Source of the DNA: Fimbriimonadaceae bacterium
Lineage (GTDB): Bacteria; Armatimonadota; Fimbriimonadia; Fimbriimonadales; Fimbriimonadaceae
Direction: 5' to 3'
Length of the DNA stretch: 5,750 nucleotides
Assembly: GCA_020849075.1 (NCBI GenBank)
Contig: JADLGZ010000055.1
Location: 1 to 5,750, forward strand
The notes under the pieces: model-generated
Seen by the model: the letters and a program-made list of their open reading frames with translations, nothing else
Databases searched by the model: none
What the model was told of the DNA's origin: nothing
Program-made: the position numbers and the translations under genes
Shown here: piece by piece, positions 1 to 5,733 of the stretch
How positions within the stretch are numbered: position 1 is the stretch's first letter
Layout of the letters: the number at the start of each line of letters is the position of its first letter

Positions 1-495
1 ATTCACTGGAAGGTCAAGGCGATGCACCATGGCGCGAAACTGTGCGATGTCGAAATTGGATTCGGGTAGCCCACTGACGTCAGACTCGACCGATTCCCTA
101 ACCGCTCTGCGGAAAGTCTCATCGTCCTGATCGGATGACGCGGTCTCATTCGAGGCTTCCTGACGATTAAACCCGGCCCTAATGAGGGACTGCGCGCTCC
201 ATGGGCGCGCAATTGACCAGGCTGCCCCGAGGAGCGAAATCCTCACATCAAGATTACGATCCGACTCGTCCTCTTGGGCCTCTATTCGCTTGCGGTCTTC
301 TTCAACCTTCTTCTGCTCCATTAGCTTGGCTTGCTCGGCGTCCTTTTTTTGCATGTGATAGATGCCGTACGGCACAACAAGGCCAAAAAAGAGAGGCAGG
401 AGAAGAGAAACGCATATCCACTTTGCGTTGAATTTGCCTTTGAGGGGAGGCAAAGGCGGTGGCATTTGGCCCGGAGGATGTACCGGCCCCGACAT
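1..495 (-). CDS. Membrane-anchored protein of unknown function, 3' end outside the window
   Basis: An ATG at 495 opens a frame that stays open for 165 codons to the left edge, so the C-terminus is missing. I do not recognise the family. Residues 1-18 are proline-rich (PPGQMPPPLPPL at 7-18). Basic residues K19, K21 and K25 then lead into one hydrophobic segment at about 27-46, a likely membrane helix. Residues 48-80 are a highly charged K/E/Q/D/R stretch that looks like a helix or coiled coil. The rest (about 81-165) is soluble-looking and acidic, with no motif I can name. By the positive-inside rule the N-terminus is probably cytoplasmic, but lysines at 50-51 after the helix weaken this. No Shine-Dalgarno precedes the ATG; a TAAAAT box ends 7 bases upstream, which supports this start on a leaderless mRNA. 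The gene is divergent from the ABC ATPase. It is very likely real, but its function is unknown. Confidence 0.8.
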   Translation of the reverse strand, partial: MSGPVHPPGQMPPPLPPLKGKFNAKWICVSLLLPLFFGLVVPYGIYHMQKKDAEQAKLMEQKKVEEDRKRIEAQEDESDRNLDVRISLLGAAWSIARPWSAQSLIRAGFNRQEASNETASSDQDDETFRRAVRESVESDVSGLPESNFDIAQFRAMVHRLDLPVN

Positions 496-502
496 AGTCA
501 AT

Positions 503-511
503 ATTTTACGC
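503..511 (-). promoter_or_regulatory. Putative -10 element for the left-edge gene
   Basis: On the minus strand GCG-TAAAAT (511 to 503) lies 7 bases before the ATG at 495. The hexamer matches TATAAT at 5 of 6 positions. With normal -10 geometry transcription would begin at about 496, leaving a leader of at most one base. A -35 is not clear: TTGCGT at 533-528 would need a 19-base spacer. The call rests on position and on the same GCG-TANNNT arrangement at other starts in this window. Confidence 0.5.
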
Positions 512-565
512 AGATTTCTGGGTGAAGACGCAAGGTATTGGATTGCGAACCGAGAAAAGCCCCAG

Positions 566-577
566 GAGTCAGGACTC
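566..577. repeat. Small dyad in the divergent promoter gap
   Basis: GAGTC-AG-GACTC is a perfect 5-bp inverted repeat with a 2-base centre. It sits between the two divergent -10 boxes and just upstream of where the -35 of the ABC gene should be (about 582-587), a position suitable for an operator. The arms are short and there is no second copy, so it could be chance. Confidence 0.2.
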
Positions 578-601
578 GGGCAACCAATCAAGGGCAGGCG
601 G

Positions 602-610
602 GCGTATTAT
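602..610 (+). promoter_or_regulatory. Putative -10 element for the ABC ATPase gene
   Basis: GCG-TATTAT (602-610) ends 7 bases before the ATG at 618. It matches TATAAT at 5 of 6 positions and predicts a transcription start at about 617, giving an essentially leaderless mRNA. The region 17 bases upstream (AACCAA at 582-587) is not a recognisable -35. Confidence 0.5.
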
Positions 611-617
611 CTTTGGC

Positions 618-1373
618 ATGCCCAAAACCGTTATCGAAGTCAAAAACCTATGCAAAGATTACGGCAAGGGCGACATTATGGTGCACGCTCTACGGGATGT
701 CTCGTTGACGATCTCGGAGGGCGAGTTTGTTGCCATCATGGGGCCGTCGGGATCGGGCAAGACGACGTTCATGAACACGATTGGTTGCCTCGACAAACCA
801 AGCCGAGGGGAATACTTCTTAGACGGCAAAAATGTTGCTACCCTTGATGACAATCAGCTCGCGGAGGTCCGCAACCGCTACATCGGCTTCGTATTTCAAC
901 AGTTCAACCTATTGCCTCGGCAAAGCGCGCTTCGCAATGTCGAGCTCCCCCTGCAATACGCAGGGGTGCGCCATCGCCATGATCTAGCCGCCGATGCCCT
1001 AACCCGCGTCGGCCTTGGACAACGGATGGAGCATCGTCCCAATGAACTCAGCGGCGGACAGCAACAGCGTGTCGCGATCGCAAGGGCAATCGTGAATAAC
1101 CCCGTGATGATCCTCGCCGACGAACCGACCGGGAACCTTGACAGCCGCACCACCGAAGAAATCCTCGCTCTATTTCAGGCCCTAAACCAAGAAGGCAAAA
1201 CGATTATCATCGTCACTCACGAAGAAGAAGTCGCCCGACATTGTAAGAGAGTCTTGCGGTTCCGGGATGGTCGCCTTGTCGAAGACTACGCTGTGGTGGA
1301 TCAAGTGAACGCCCTTGAAGAACTCAAGACACTTCCCGACCCCGATGCCATTACTGCCCCACCGATCGCGTAG
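618..1373 (+). CDS. ABC transporter ATP-binding protein, LolD/MacB type
   Basis: The product (251 aa) is a cytoplasmic ATPase that would drive an MacB/FtsX-fold permease, as in lipoprotein release (LolCDE) or MacAB-type export. Every ATPase motif is intact: Walker A GPSGSGKTT (42-50), Q-loop FVFQQFNLLP (91-100), signature LSGGQ (144-148), Walker B ILADEP (165-170), D-loop NLDS (173-176) and switch His201. The FQQFNLLP-type Q-loop and ADEPTGNLDS stretch are characteristic of the LolD/MacB/FtsE branch. Family members are usually about 220-235 aa; here roughly 25 extra residues, ending in a Pro/Asp-rich tail, follow RDGRLVEDY. ATG 618 is chosen because the protein fold begins at residue 5 and a TATTAT box lies just upstream. 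A GTG at 522 would add 32 residues unlike the family. No permease or adaptor gene is adjacent: uvrB follows within a few bases and the upstream gene is divergent. The substrate cannot be told from the sequence. Confidence 0.93.
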   Translation: MPKTVIEVKNLCKDYGKGDIMVHALRDVSLTISEGEFVAIMGPSGSGKTTFMNTIGCLDKPSRGEYFLDGKNVATLDDNQLAEVRNRYIGFVFQQFNLLPRQSALRNVELPLQYAGVRHRHDLAADALTRVGLGQRMEHRPNELSGGQQQRVAIARAIVNNPVMILADEPTGNLDSRTTEEILALFQALNQEGKTIIIVTHEEEVARHCKRVLRFRDGRLVEDYAVVDQVNALEELKTLPDPDAITAPPIA

Positions 1374-1376
1374 AAT
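1368..1376 (+). promoter_or_regulatory. Putative -10 element for uvrB, overlapping the stop codon of the upstream gene
   Basis: GCG-TAGAAT (1368-1376) shares its TAG with the stop codon of the ABC ATPase gene. It matches TATAAT at 5 of 6 positions and ends 9 bases before the ATG at 1386, which predicts a start at about 1383 and a leader of about three bases. No -35 is evident at 16-18 bases. uvrB may also be reached by read-through from the ABC promoter. Confidence 0.4.
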
Positions 1377-1385
1377 CTTGTGCCC

Positions 1386-3467
1386 ATGCACAATACGATT
1401 GTCCAATATGAGCGCCCGCTCGAACTAGCGGGCGGGTTCTCCCCCAAGGGAGATCAGCCGGAGGCAATCGCTGGGCTCGTCGAAGGGCTCTCCGAAGGCA
1501 CACGATTTCAAACCCTCCTTGGAGCTACAGGCACGGGCAAGACCTATACGATGGCGAGCATCATCGCCAAGACTCAGCGTCCCGCCCTCATCATCGCCCA
1601 CAACAAGACGCTGGCCGCTCAACTATGCCAAGAATTCAGGGCGTTCTTTCCCGATAATGCGGTTGAGTACTTTATTAGTTACTATGACTACTACCAACCG
1701 GAGGCATATGTACCCGGTAGCGATCTGTACATTGAAAAAGACTCTTCGGTCAATGAGGAGATTGAGCGCTTGCGGCACTCTGCAACGCAGTCATTGCTTT
1801 CCCGGCGGGACGTGATCGTGATCGCTTCCGTCTCGTGTATCTATGGCCTCGGTTCGCCCGATACCTACGCAGAAAGCGTCGTGACCTTTGAAACTGGAAC
1901 TAAGTTTGATTTGGACGATGTACTCCAACGTCTCGTACGAATGCAGTTTGTTCGCAATGAGATGGTGTTGGACCGTGGGACCTTCCGGGTTAGGGGAGAC
2001 ACTCTAGAGATTCAACCAAAGGACGAAGAGATCGTGACGCGTGTTGAGTTCTTTGGCGATAACGTAGAGCGAATCCGACTGATTGACCCACTCACCCAAG
2101 AAGTATTTGACGAGCCATCAAAGTGCTCTGTCTTTCCAGCTACGCACTATGTCACACCCTACGAGCGGCTGGACTCAGTCTTGGCTCAAATTGAGCATGA
2201 GCGCGATAAGCAGTGTGAATACTTCAAGGCGCAAAATAAGTTGATTGAAGAGCAACGGCTACGCCAGCGTACAGACTTCGATATGGAGATGATGCGAGAA
2301 GTTGGTTACTGTAGTGGTATCGAAAACTACTCACGGTACTTTGATGGCCGAGCGCCGGGAACTGCTCCCTACACTCTCCTTGACTTCCTACCCAAAGATG
2401 CGCTTGTTTTCGTTGATGAAAGCCATCAGACATTGCCCCAAATCCGTGCCATGTTCAATGGTGACCAGCAGCGCAAGTCCGTCCTGGTGGACTATGGCTT
2501 TCGGCTCCCGAGCGCACTGGATAATCGCCCACTCAAGTTCGATGAGTTCTTGGAGCGCACGCCGCAAGTCATTTTTGTGAGCGCAACACCGGGTACTTTT
2601 GAGGCCGAAAACGAGGGTCATCGAGTCCAGCAAGTCATCCGACCGACCTACGTCCTTGATCCGGAGATCGAAATCCGGCCCACCCAAGGGCAAATTGATG
2701 ACCTCATCAACGAAATACAAACCAGGGTCCAACAGGGCCAGCGCACTTTAGTCACCACGCTCACCAAGAAGATGAGTGAGGACCTTACGGACTATCTAAA
2801 AGATATCAATGTGAAGGTTGCCTATATTCATAGCGATGTACACTCGCTTGATCGCCCTGAGATTCTCCGCGACTTGAGGCTAGGGGTGTATGACGTGATC
2901 GTCGGTGTAAACCTCCTCCGTGAGGGACTTGACCTCCCCGAAGTAACCCTGGTAGCCATCCTTGACGCCGATAAGGAAGGTTTTTTGCGGAGTGCTACCA
3001 GCCTGATCCAGACCGTTGGCCGGGCAGCTCGAAACGAGTTCGGTCGGGTCTTAATGTACGCCGATCGCATCACCGACTCGATGCAGTTCACGATTGATGA
3101 GACCAACCGTCGGCGTTCGGTCCAGCAGGAATACAATACTACTCATGGAACTTCACCTACTACCGTTGCAAAAGAAGTCCGCGAAACGGTGCGCTCGTAC
3201 GATGCAGTAGCGGAAATTGTGGCCCAGTATGACGATGCCGCAATTGAGGCCCTCGGGCAAGACGGAGCTCCCATTCGCGTTGATGAAATCCCTCTCCTGA
3301 TCGCCGCTCTCGAGAAGGAAATGAAAGACCACGCCAAAATTATGGAGTTTGAAAAAGCTGCCGAGGTGAGAGACGAAATTCAAAGGCTTCGCGAATTGAT
3401 GGGGACGGCGGGCGGAAGAATCGGAGTCGAAAAGCGTCGGAGTCCGATGATGCGAAGGCGAAGGTGA
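1386..3467 (+). CDS. uvrB: UvrABC system protein B, excision-repair helicase
   Basis: UvrB (693 aa) is the central subunit of nucleotide excision repair. It is loaded by UvrA, verifies the lesion by inserting a beta-hairpin between the strands, and recruits UvrC for incision. Visible in order: N-terminal GDQPEAI; Walker A GATGTGKT (46-53); the damage-probing hairpin YYDYYQPEAYVP (99-110); the RHSATQSLLSRRDVIVIASVSCIYGLG region; DEAD-like box DESH (344-347); VSATPG (398-403); motif V VGVNLLREGLDLPEV (506-520); motif VI QTVGRAARN (542-550); and a C-terminal UVR motif (about 637-672) that contacts UvrC. The length is slightly above the 673 aa of E. coli UvrB, partly from a basic tail ending MMRRRR. 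ATG 1386 is preferred; an in-frame GTG at 1380 would add two residues but lies upstream of the predicted transcript start. There is no Shine-Dalgarno and I see no LexA/SOS box. The gene starts 12 bases after the ABC ATPase stop codon. Confidence 0.98.
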   Translation: MHNTIVQYERPLELAGGFSPKGDQPEAIAGLVEGLSEGTRFQTLLGATGTGKTYTMASIIAKTQRPALIIAHNKTLAAQLCQEFRAFFPDNAVEYFISYYDYYQPEAYVPGSDLYIEKDSSVNEEIERLRHSATQSLLSRRDVIVIASVSCIYGLGSPDTYAESVVTFETGTKFDLDDVLQRLVRMQFVRNEMVLDRGTFRVRGDTLEIQPKDEEIVTRVEFFGDNVERIRLIDPLTQEVFDEPSKCSVFPATHYVTPYERLDSVLAQIEHERDKQCEYFKAQNKLIEEQRLRQRTDFDMEMMREVGYCSGIENYSRYFDGRAPGTAPYTLLDFLPKDALVFVDESHQTLPQIRAMFNGDQQRKSVLVDYGFRLPSALDNRPLKFDEFLERTPQVIFVSATPGTFEAENEGHRVQQVIRPTYVLDPEIEIRPTQGQIDDLINEIQTRVQQGQRTLVTTLTKKMSEDLTDYLKDINVKVAYIHSDVHSLDRPEILRDLRLGVYDVIVGVNLLREGLDLPEVTLVAILDADKEGFLRSATSLIQTVGRAARNEFGRVLMYADRITDSMQFTIDETNRRRSVQQEYNTTHGTSPTTVAKEVRETVRSYDAVAEIVAQYDDAAIEALGQDGAPIRVDEIPLLIAALEKEMKDHAKIMEFEKAAEVRDEIQRLRELMGTAGGRIGVEKRRSPMMRRRR

Positions 3468-3496
3468 TTCTAAAGCCTGGGCGAAACACCCTCGCT

Positions 3497-3511
3497 AACC
3501 TAACAGGTTTT
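3497..3511 (+). terminator. Weak hairpin after uvrB
   Basis: AACCT (3497-3501) and AGGTT (3505-3509) can form a 5-bp stem with a 3-base loop, followed by only two further T (3510-3511) before GGC. It lies 30 bases after the uvrB stop codon. As an intrinsic terminator it is marginal, and it may be chance. Confidence 0.2.
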
Positions 3512-3522
3512 GGCATCTGGCC

Positions 3523-3551
3523 TTGTCGCAGCGGCGAACCTGTGATATGTT
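3523..3551 (+). promoter_or_regulatory. Sigma-70-like promoter of the PEP-CTERM gene
   Basis: A -35 TTGTCG (3523-3528) and a -10 TATGTT (3546-3551) are separated by exactly 17 bases. The -10 is preceded by TGA (3543-3545), the TGn extension that strengthens a weak -10. Transcription would begin at about 3558, leaving a leader of about 34 bases. This is the only start in the window with a conventional promoter spaced well away from its gene. Confidence 0.55.
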
Positions 3552-3559
3552 CTAGTTGT

Positions 3560-3581
3560 TCCGTCAAGGTTTTTTGACGGA
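3560..3581 (+). promoter_or_regulatory. Leader hairpin at the predicted 5' end of the PEP-CTERM mRNA
   Basis: TCCGTCAA (3560-3567) and TTGACGGA (3574-3581) form a perfect 8-bp stem with a GGTTTT loop. It starts about two bases after the predicted transcript start and ends just before the ribosome site. A 5'-terminal stem of this kind can protect mRNA from 5'-end decay. A competing fold pairs 3559-3565 with 3580-3586 and would cover the ribosome site. The structure is plain in the sequence; its role is inferred. Confidence 0.5.
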
Positions 3582-3582
3582 C

Positions 3583-3586
3583 GGAG
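3583..3586 (+). promoter_or_regulatory. Shine-Dalgarno site of the PEP-CTERM gene
   Basis: GGAG ends 5 bases before the ATG at 3592, counting the intervening ATAAC. This fixes the start and excludes the upstream in-frame TTG at 3556, which would translate through the leader hairpin. It is the only clear SD site before a gene in this window. Confidence 0.75.
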
Positions 3587-3591
3587 ATAAC

Positions 3592-4179
3592 ATGAAGAAA
3601 CTAATTCTTATCGGAGCATTGGCTGGAGTCGCCGCCGCATCGCAAGCGGTTACACTCGTCCTTACGGTAGACCTCTCGGGCGCCGGCTCTTACGGCGGCT
3701 ATAACGATCCTCTGAACTTCAAGCAGACTATCAACCTTGATACTTACTTTGGTCAGGACTATTCCAACTATACGTTGACGGGCTACGGCTACCACAATGT
3801 GGAGTTCACAACCGAAGGCGGTTCTTGGCTATCGGAAGTTATCTTTTCCACGGAAACGTCCGATGGGATGGCTTTCTACGACAATCAGTTGTTCCCAGGG
3901 CAAACCACCTCAGGTGTAGCTACCCTTGATACAGCTGGGGCCTTTGGCTTACCGGTCGGTAGTACAGCAGGAGGCGGTACGGCCTATTCCGTCCTCCCTG
4001 ATGACACCATCAATGTGCTCCTCTACGAGACCTTCAACGACGGTGGAGCGGCCCGCGATGGCGTATTCTCCGCCGGTAGCACAGCCTACGTGCAATTCGA
4101 AGCCGTACCTGAACCAGCAACGATGGCTGCTCTTGGGTTGGGTGTAGCTGCGCTCATCCGCCGACGCAAGAAGTCATAA
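3592..4179 (+). CDS. Secreted PEP-CTERM sorting domain protein
   Basis: This is a 195-aa exported protein. Residues 1-19 are a classical signal peptide: MKK, a hydrophobic core, and a cleavage site at ASQA|VT. The C-terminus is a PEP-CTERM sorting tag with VPEP (172-175), a short Ala/Gly/Leu-rich helix (about 177-189) and the basic end RRRKKS (190-195). In this family an exosortase is known to recognise the tag, cleave near PEP and route the protein to the envelope or extracellular matrix. The mature region (20-171) is rich in Gly, Thr, Tyr and Asp, has no cysteine and, by my reading, only two Lys/Arg residues, so it is very acidic and probably beta-rich. I recognise no enzymatic domain. The gene stands alone, with its own promoter, leader hairpin and SD site, and ends at a hairpin terminator. 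No exosortase gene is nearby; such substrates are commonly encoded away from it. Confidence 0.92.
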   Translation: MKKLILIGALAGVAAASQAVTLVLTVDLSGAGSYGGYNDPLNFKQTINLDTYFGQDYSNYTLTGYGYHNVEFTTEGGSWLSEVIFSTETSDGMAFYDNQLFPGQTTSGVATLDTAGAFGLPVGSTAGGGTAYSVLPDDTINVLLYETFNDGGAARDGVFSAGSTAYVQFEAVPEPATMAALGLGVAALIRRRKKS

Positions 4180-4211
4180 GGCGTTCAAGAGTCTAAGGAA
4201 AGCAAGAAGTA

Positions 4212-4239
4212 GCCCCTTTCGTCAATAGGCGGGAGGGGC
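4212..4239 (+). terminator. Convergent hairpin terminator
   Basis: In plus-strand RNA 4212-4223 pairs with 4228-4239, a 12-bp stem with three G-U wobbles and an AATA loop, followed by CTTAAT. On the minus strand those wobbles become C-A mismatches, leaving the outer 6-bp GCCCCT/AGGGGC core followed by a T-rich stretch (4211 down to about 4195). It therefore best serves the PEP-CTERM transcript and may also stop the opposing amidase transcript, whose stop codon (4241-4243) is one base away. The U-tract is short. Confidence 0.6.
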
Positions 4240-4240
4240 C

Positions 4241-5059
4241 TTAATATGGGCGGGCGACCATGATGCCCGTATGGCTCTTCCCCAAGAATTCACCCAGCCG
4301 CACATCAAACACGGTTTCCTTCTGTATGGAGCTAGCGTGAACAAAATGCGGAACGCCCTTCTCGACGATGATCAACCCAACATGGGCGCAGTCCATGCCT
4401 TCTCGTGCGTCGGTCAAGGCGACAATGTCGCCGGTCTGGAGGTACTGTTCCGCCTTAGCTACGGCGGATTTGGGGACAAACCACTTCTCTCGCGCCGTTA
4501 GTGCCTGCTCCTGCCGCTTCAGCATAGATACGAGCTCGGGATTTGCCTTTAGCTGGCGGTATAGACCACTATTCTCGCTCATAAAATTAATCTTCTTCGA
4601 AAACCGCTCGGCGCCCGGTAGCGACTTCGAGATGTCCTTGACCACGCCCTTTCGAGCATTATCGTAGATCCAGTCACTCGTATAATGGAGTCGGCTAAGG
4701 TATCCGTCTACTTCTCCTCCGCGGTAGCGAGTGAACTCAATGGTATCAACCAGCCGATTGGCATCCACGACAGCCCTTGAATTCCACCGCAGTCTCGCCA
4801 ACCCAAGCACCGTTTCCATGAAGGTCACGCAGTCAAGCCGATCGAGCGAAACGTAACAGAATTCGTCGGTCTCAGACCGCTCTAGGGTCCAACCAACATA
4901 GGGTCTCCCTAGGAGTTGCCGAGCAAAGAACCCCATTCGCTGAGGCATGTCCGCATCAGCGATTCTTGATTCTTGGGCCGCCTTGCGCAAGGACTCGAAG
5001 GTAGCATCGCCCTCGAACTGTACGGGGGCCAAGGCCAACAGCACGACAAGAGCGTTCAT
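4241..5059 (-). CDS. DUF1460 family NlpC/P60-like cell-wall amidase
   Basis: The product (272 aa) resembles the DUF1460 family (Pfam PF07313), papain-fold NlpC/P60 relatives described as N-acetylmuramoyl-L-alanine amidases that cut the sugar-peptide bond of peptidoglycan fragments. The key block RLDCVTFMET (74-83) carries the likely nucleophile Cys77. The AHVGLIIV stretch supplies the likely catalytic His226, and HASS (241-244) is a second conserved family feature. A GRPYVGWTLE element (51-60) precedes the Cys block, as expected. The N-terminus (about 3-13) is hydrophobic but short and lacks a basic n-region, so export is likely but the signal peptide is weak. The ATG overlaps the TGA of the response-regulator gene as ATGA, with no Shine-Dalgarno, which implies translation by coupling. 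It is the distal gene of a two-gene operon. Family assignment is from motif memory; the exact substrate is not known. Confidence 0.85.
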   Translation of the reverse strand: MNALVVLLALAPVQFEGDATFESLRKAAQESRIADADMPQRMGFFARQLLGRPYVGWTLERSETDEFCYVSLDRLDCVTFMETVLGLARLRWNSRAVVDANRLVDTIEFTRYRGGEVDGYLSRLHYTSDWIYDNARKGVVKDISKSLPGAERFSKKINFMSENSGLYRQLKANPELVSMLKRQEQALTAREKWFVPKSAVAKAEQYLQTGDIVALTDAREGMDCAHVGLIIVEKGVPHFVHASSIQKETVFDVRLGEFLGKSHTGIMVARPY

Positions 5060-5718
5060 GCGGGATCAACAATTCGAGACTTAATGGCCTTCATCGCCGC
5101 CTCGGTCCGGCTGTTGACCTGCAACGCCTTGAGAATATTGCTCACATGATTCTTAACCGTCTTTTCGGCGATGCAGAGGTCGCGGGCAATCTCTTTGTTG
5201 CGCATACCTTTGGCGATGAGGTCAAGAATCTCGCTCTCACGATCACTCAAGACAAATAGTTCGGTGTCATCCGTATCGCCGTCGTCCCGTACACGACGAA
5301 AATCATTAAGGACACGGGTCGCAATCTTGGGTGTCAGCATCGCCTCACCTTTGCTCGCCAGTCGGATGGCATCAACGACGTTCTGAGGTGTGCTCGTCTT
5401 TAGAAGGTAACCGAGGGCACCGGCTCGGATCGCATCAAAGATCGTCTCGTCATCTTCATTCACCGTAAGGACCACGACTCGGACGTCCTTTTCCTGCTTG
5501 AGGAGACGGCGAATCAGCTCAATGCCATCCATTCGCGGCATGTTGATATCGGTCAATAGGACGTCGGGAGGCGTTTCAAGACAAAACTCAAGCGCTTCTT
5601 CGCCATTCTCACAGACCGCCAAGAGGGTGCACTCAGGCATGAGTGTCAACGTTTTTTGCAAAGCCCCTCGATACGCGGGCTCATCGTCAACAACGACAAC
5701 CCGAATTGAACCTGCCAT
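5056..5718 (-). CDS. NarL/FixJ-type two-component response regulator
   Basis: This 220-aa cytoplasmic transcription factor has a receiver domain (about 5-122) and a LuxR-type helix-turn-helix (about 155-215). Receiver residues are complete: acidic pocket D11-D12, phosphoacceptor D57 in LLTDINMPRMDG, switch T85 and conserved K107 in GYLLK. The output domain shows LSDRESEILDLIAKGMRNKEIA and the recognition helix EKTVKNHVSNIL. An acidic linker (DDGDTDD, about 145-151) separates the two. ATG 5718 is preferred: a TATACT box lies exactly 6 bases upstream, so transcription would begin at the A of the ATG. An ATG at 5736 would add six residues but lies upstream of that start point. No sensor kinase is visible; one could lie beyond the right edge. 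The gene overlaps the amidase gene by 4 bases, making the amidase a natural candidate for a co-regulated gene or target. Confidence 0.95.
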   Translation of the reverse strand: MAGSIRVVVVDDEPAYRGALQKTLTLMPECTLLAVCENGEEALEFCLETPPDVLLTDINMPRMDGIELIRRLLKQEKDVRVVVLTVNEDDETIFDAIRAGALGYLLKTSTPQNVVDAIRLASKGEAMLTPKIATRVLNDFRRVRDDGDTDDTELFVLSDRESEILDLIAKGMRNKEIARDLCIAEKTVKNHVSNILKALQVNSRTEAAMKAIKSRIVDPA

Positions 5719-5724
5719 GGCGCG

Positions 5725-5733
5725 AGTATACGG
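5725..5733 (-). promoter_or_regulatory. Putative -10 element for the response regulator-amidase operon
   Basis: On the minus strand CCG-TATACT (5733 to 5725) is followed by CGCGCC and then the ATG at 5718. The hexamer matches TATAAT at 5 of 6 positions, and standard spacing puts +1 on the A of the start codon, a fully leaderless design. The -35 would fall mostly beyond the right edge, so it cannot be judged. Confidence 0.55.

Noticed and set aside
522..617. N-terminal extension of the ABC ATPase from GTG 522
   Set aside because: The 32 extra residues are unlike the family, and the extension would include the TATTAT box that sits at the correct distance from ATG 618.
362..847. Plus-strand open frame of 161 codons crossing the divergent gap into the ABC gene
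   Set aside because: It overlaps the start of the minus-strand membrane protein and, out of frame, the conserved ABC Walker A region. Its translation is Arg/Gly-rich with no domain or ribosome site.
2388..3136. Long open frames on the minus strand inside uvrB
   Set aside because: They lie opposite a fully conserved UvrB coding region and show no recognisable protein features or start signals; they are shadows of its codon use.
3511..3526. Sigma-54-like TGGCAT...TTGT upstream of the PEP-CTERM gene, attractive because RpoN controls PEP-CTERM genes in some bacteria
   Set aside because: The spacing is one base too long and the essential -12 GC is absent (TG or GT instead). Sigma-54 promoters tolerate neither. 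The TTG at 3523 fits better as the -35 of a sigma-70-like promoter with a 17-base spacer.
3536..3552. GAAC-N9-GTTC inverted repeat over the PEP-CTERM promoter, resembling a LexA box
   Set aside because: Gram-positive-type LexA boxes have four bases between the half sites, not nine. Four-bp arms are expected by chance.
3556..3591. Upstream TTG start for the PEP-CTERM protein
   Set aside because: It would put 12 residues before a perfect signal peptide and translate through the leader hairpin; GGAG is correctly spaced for ATG 3592.
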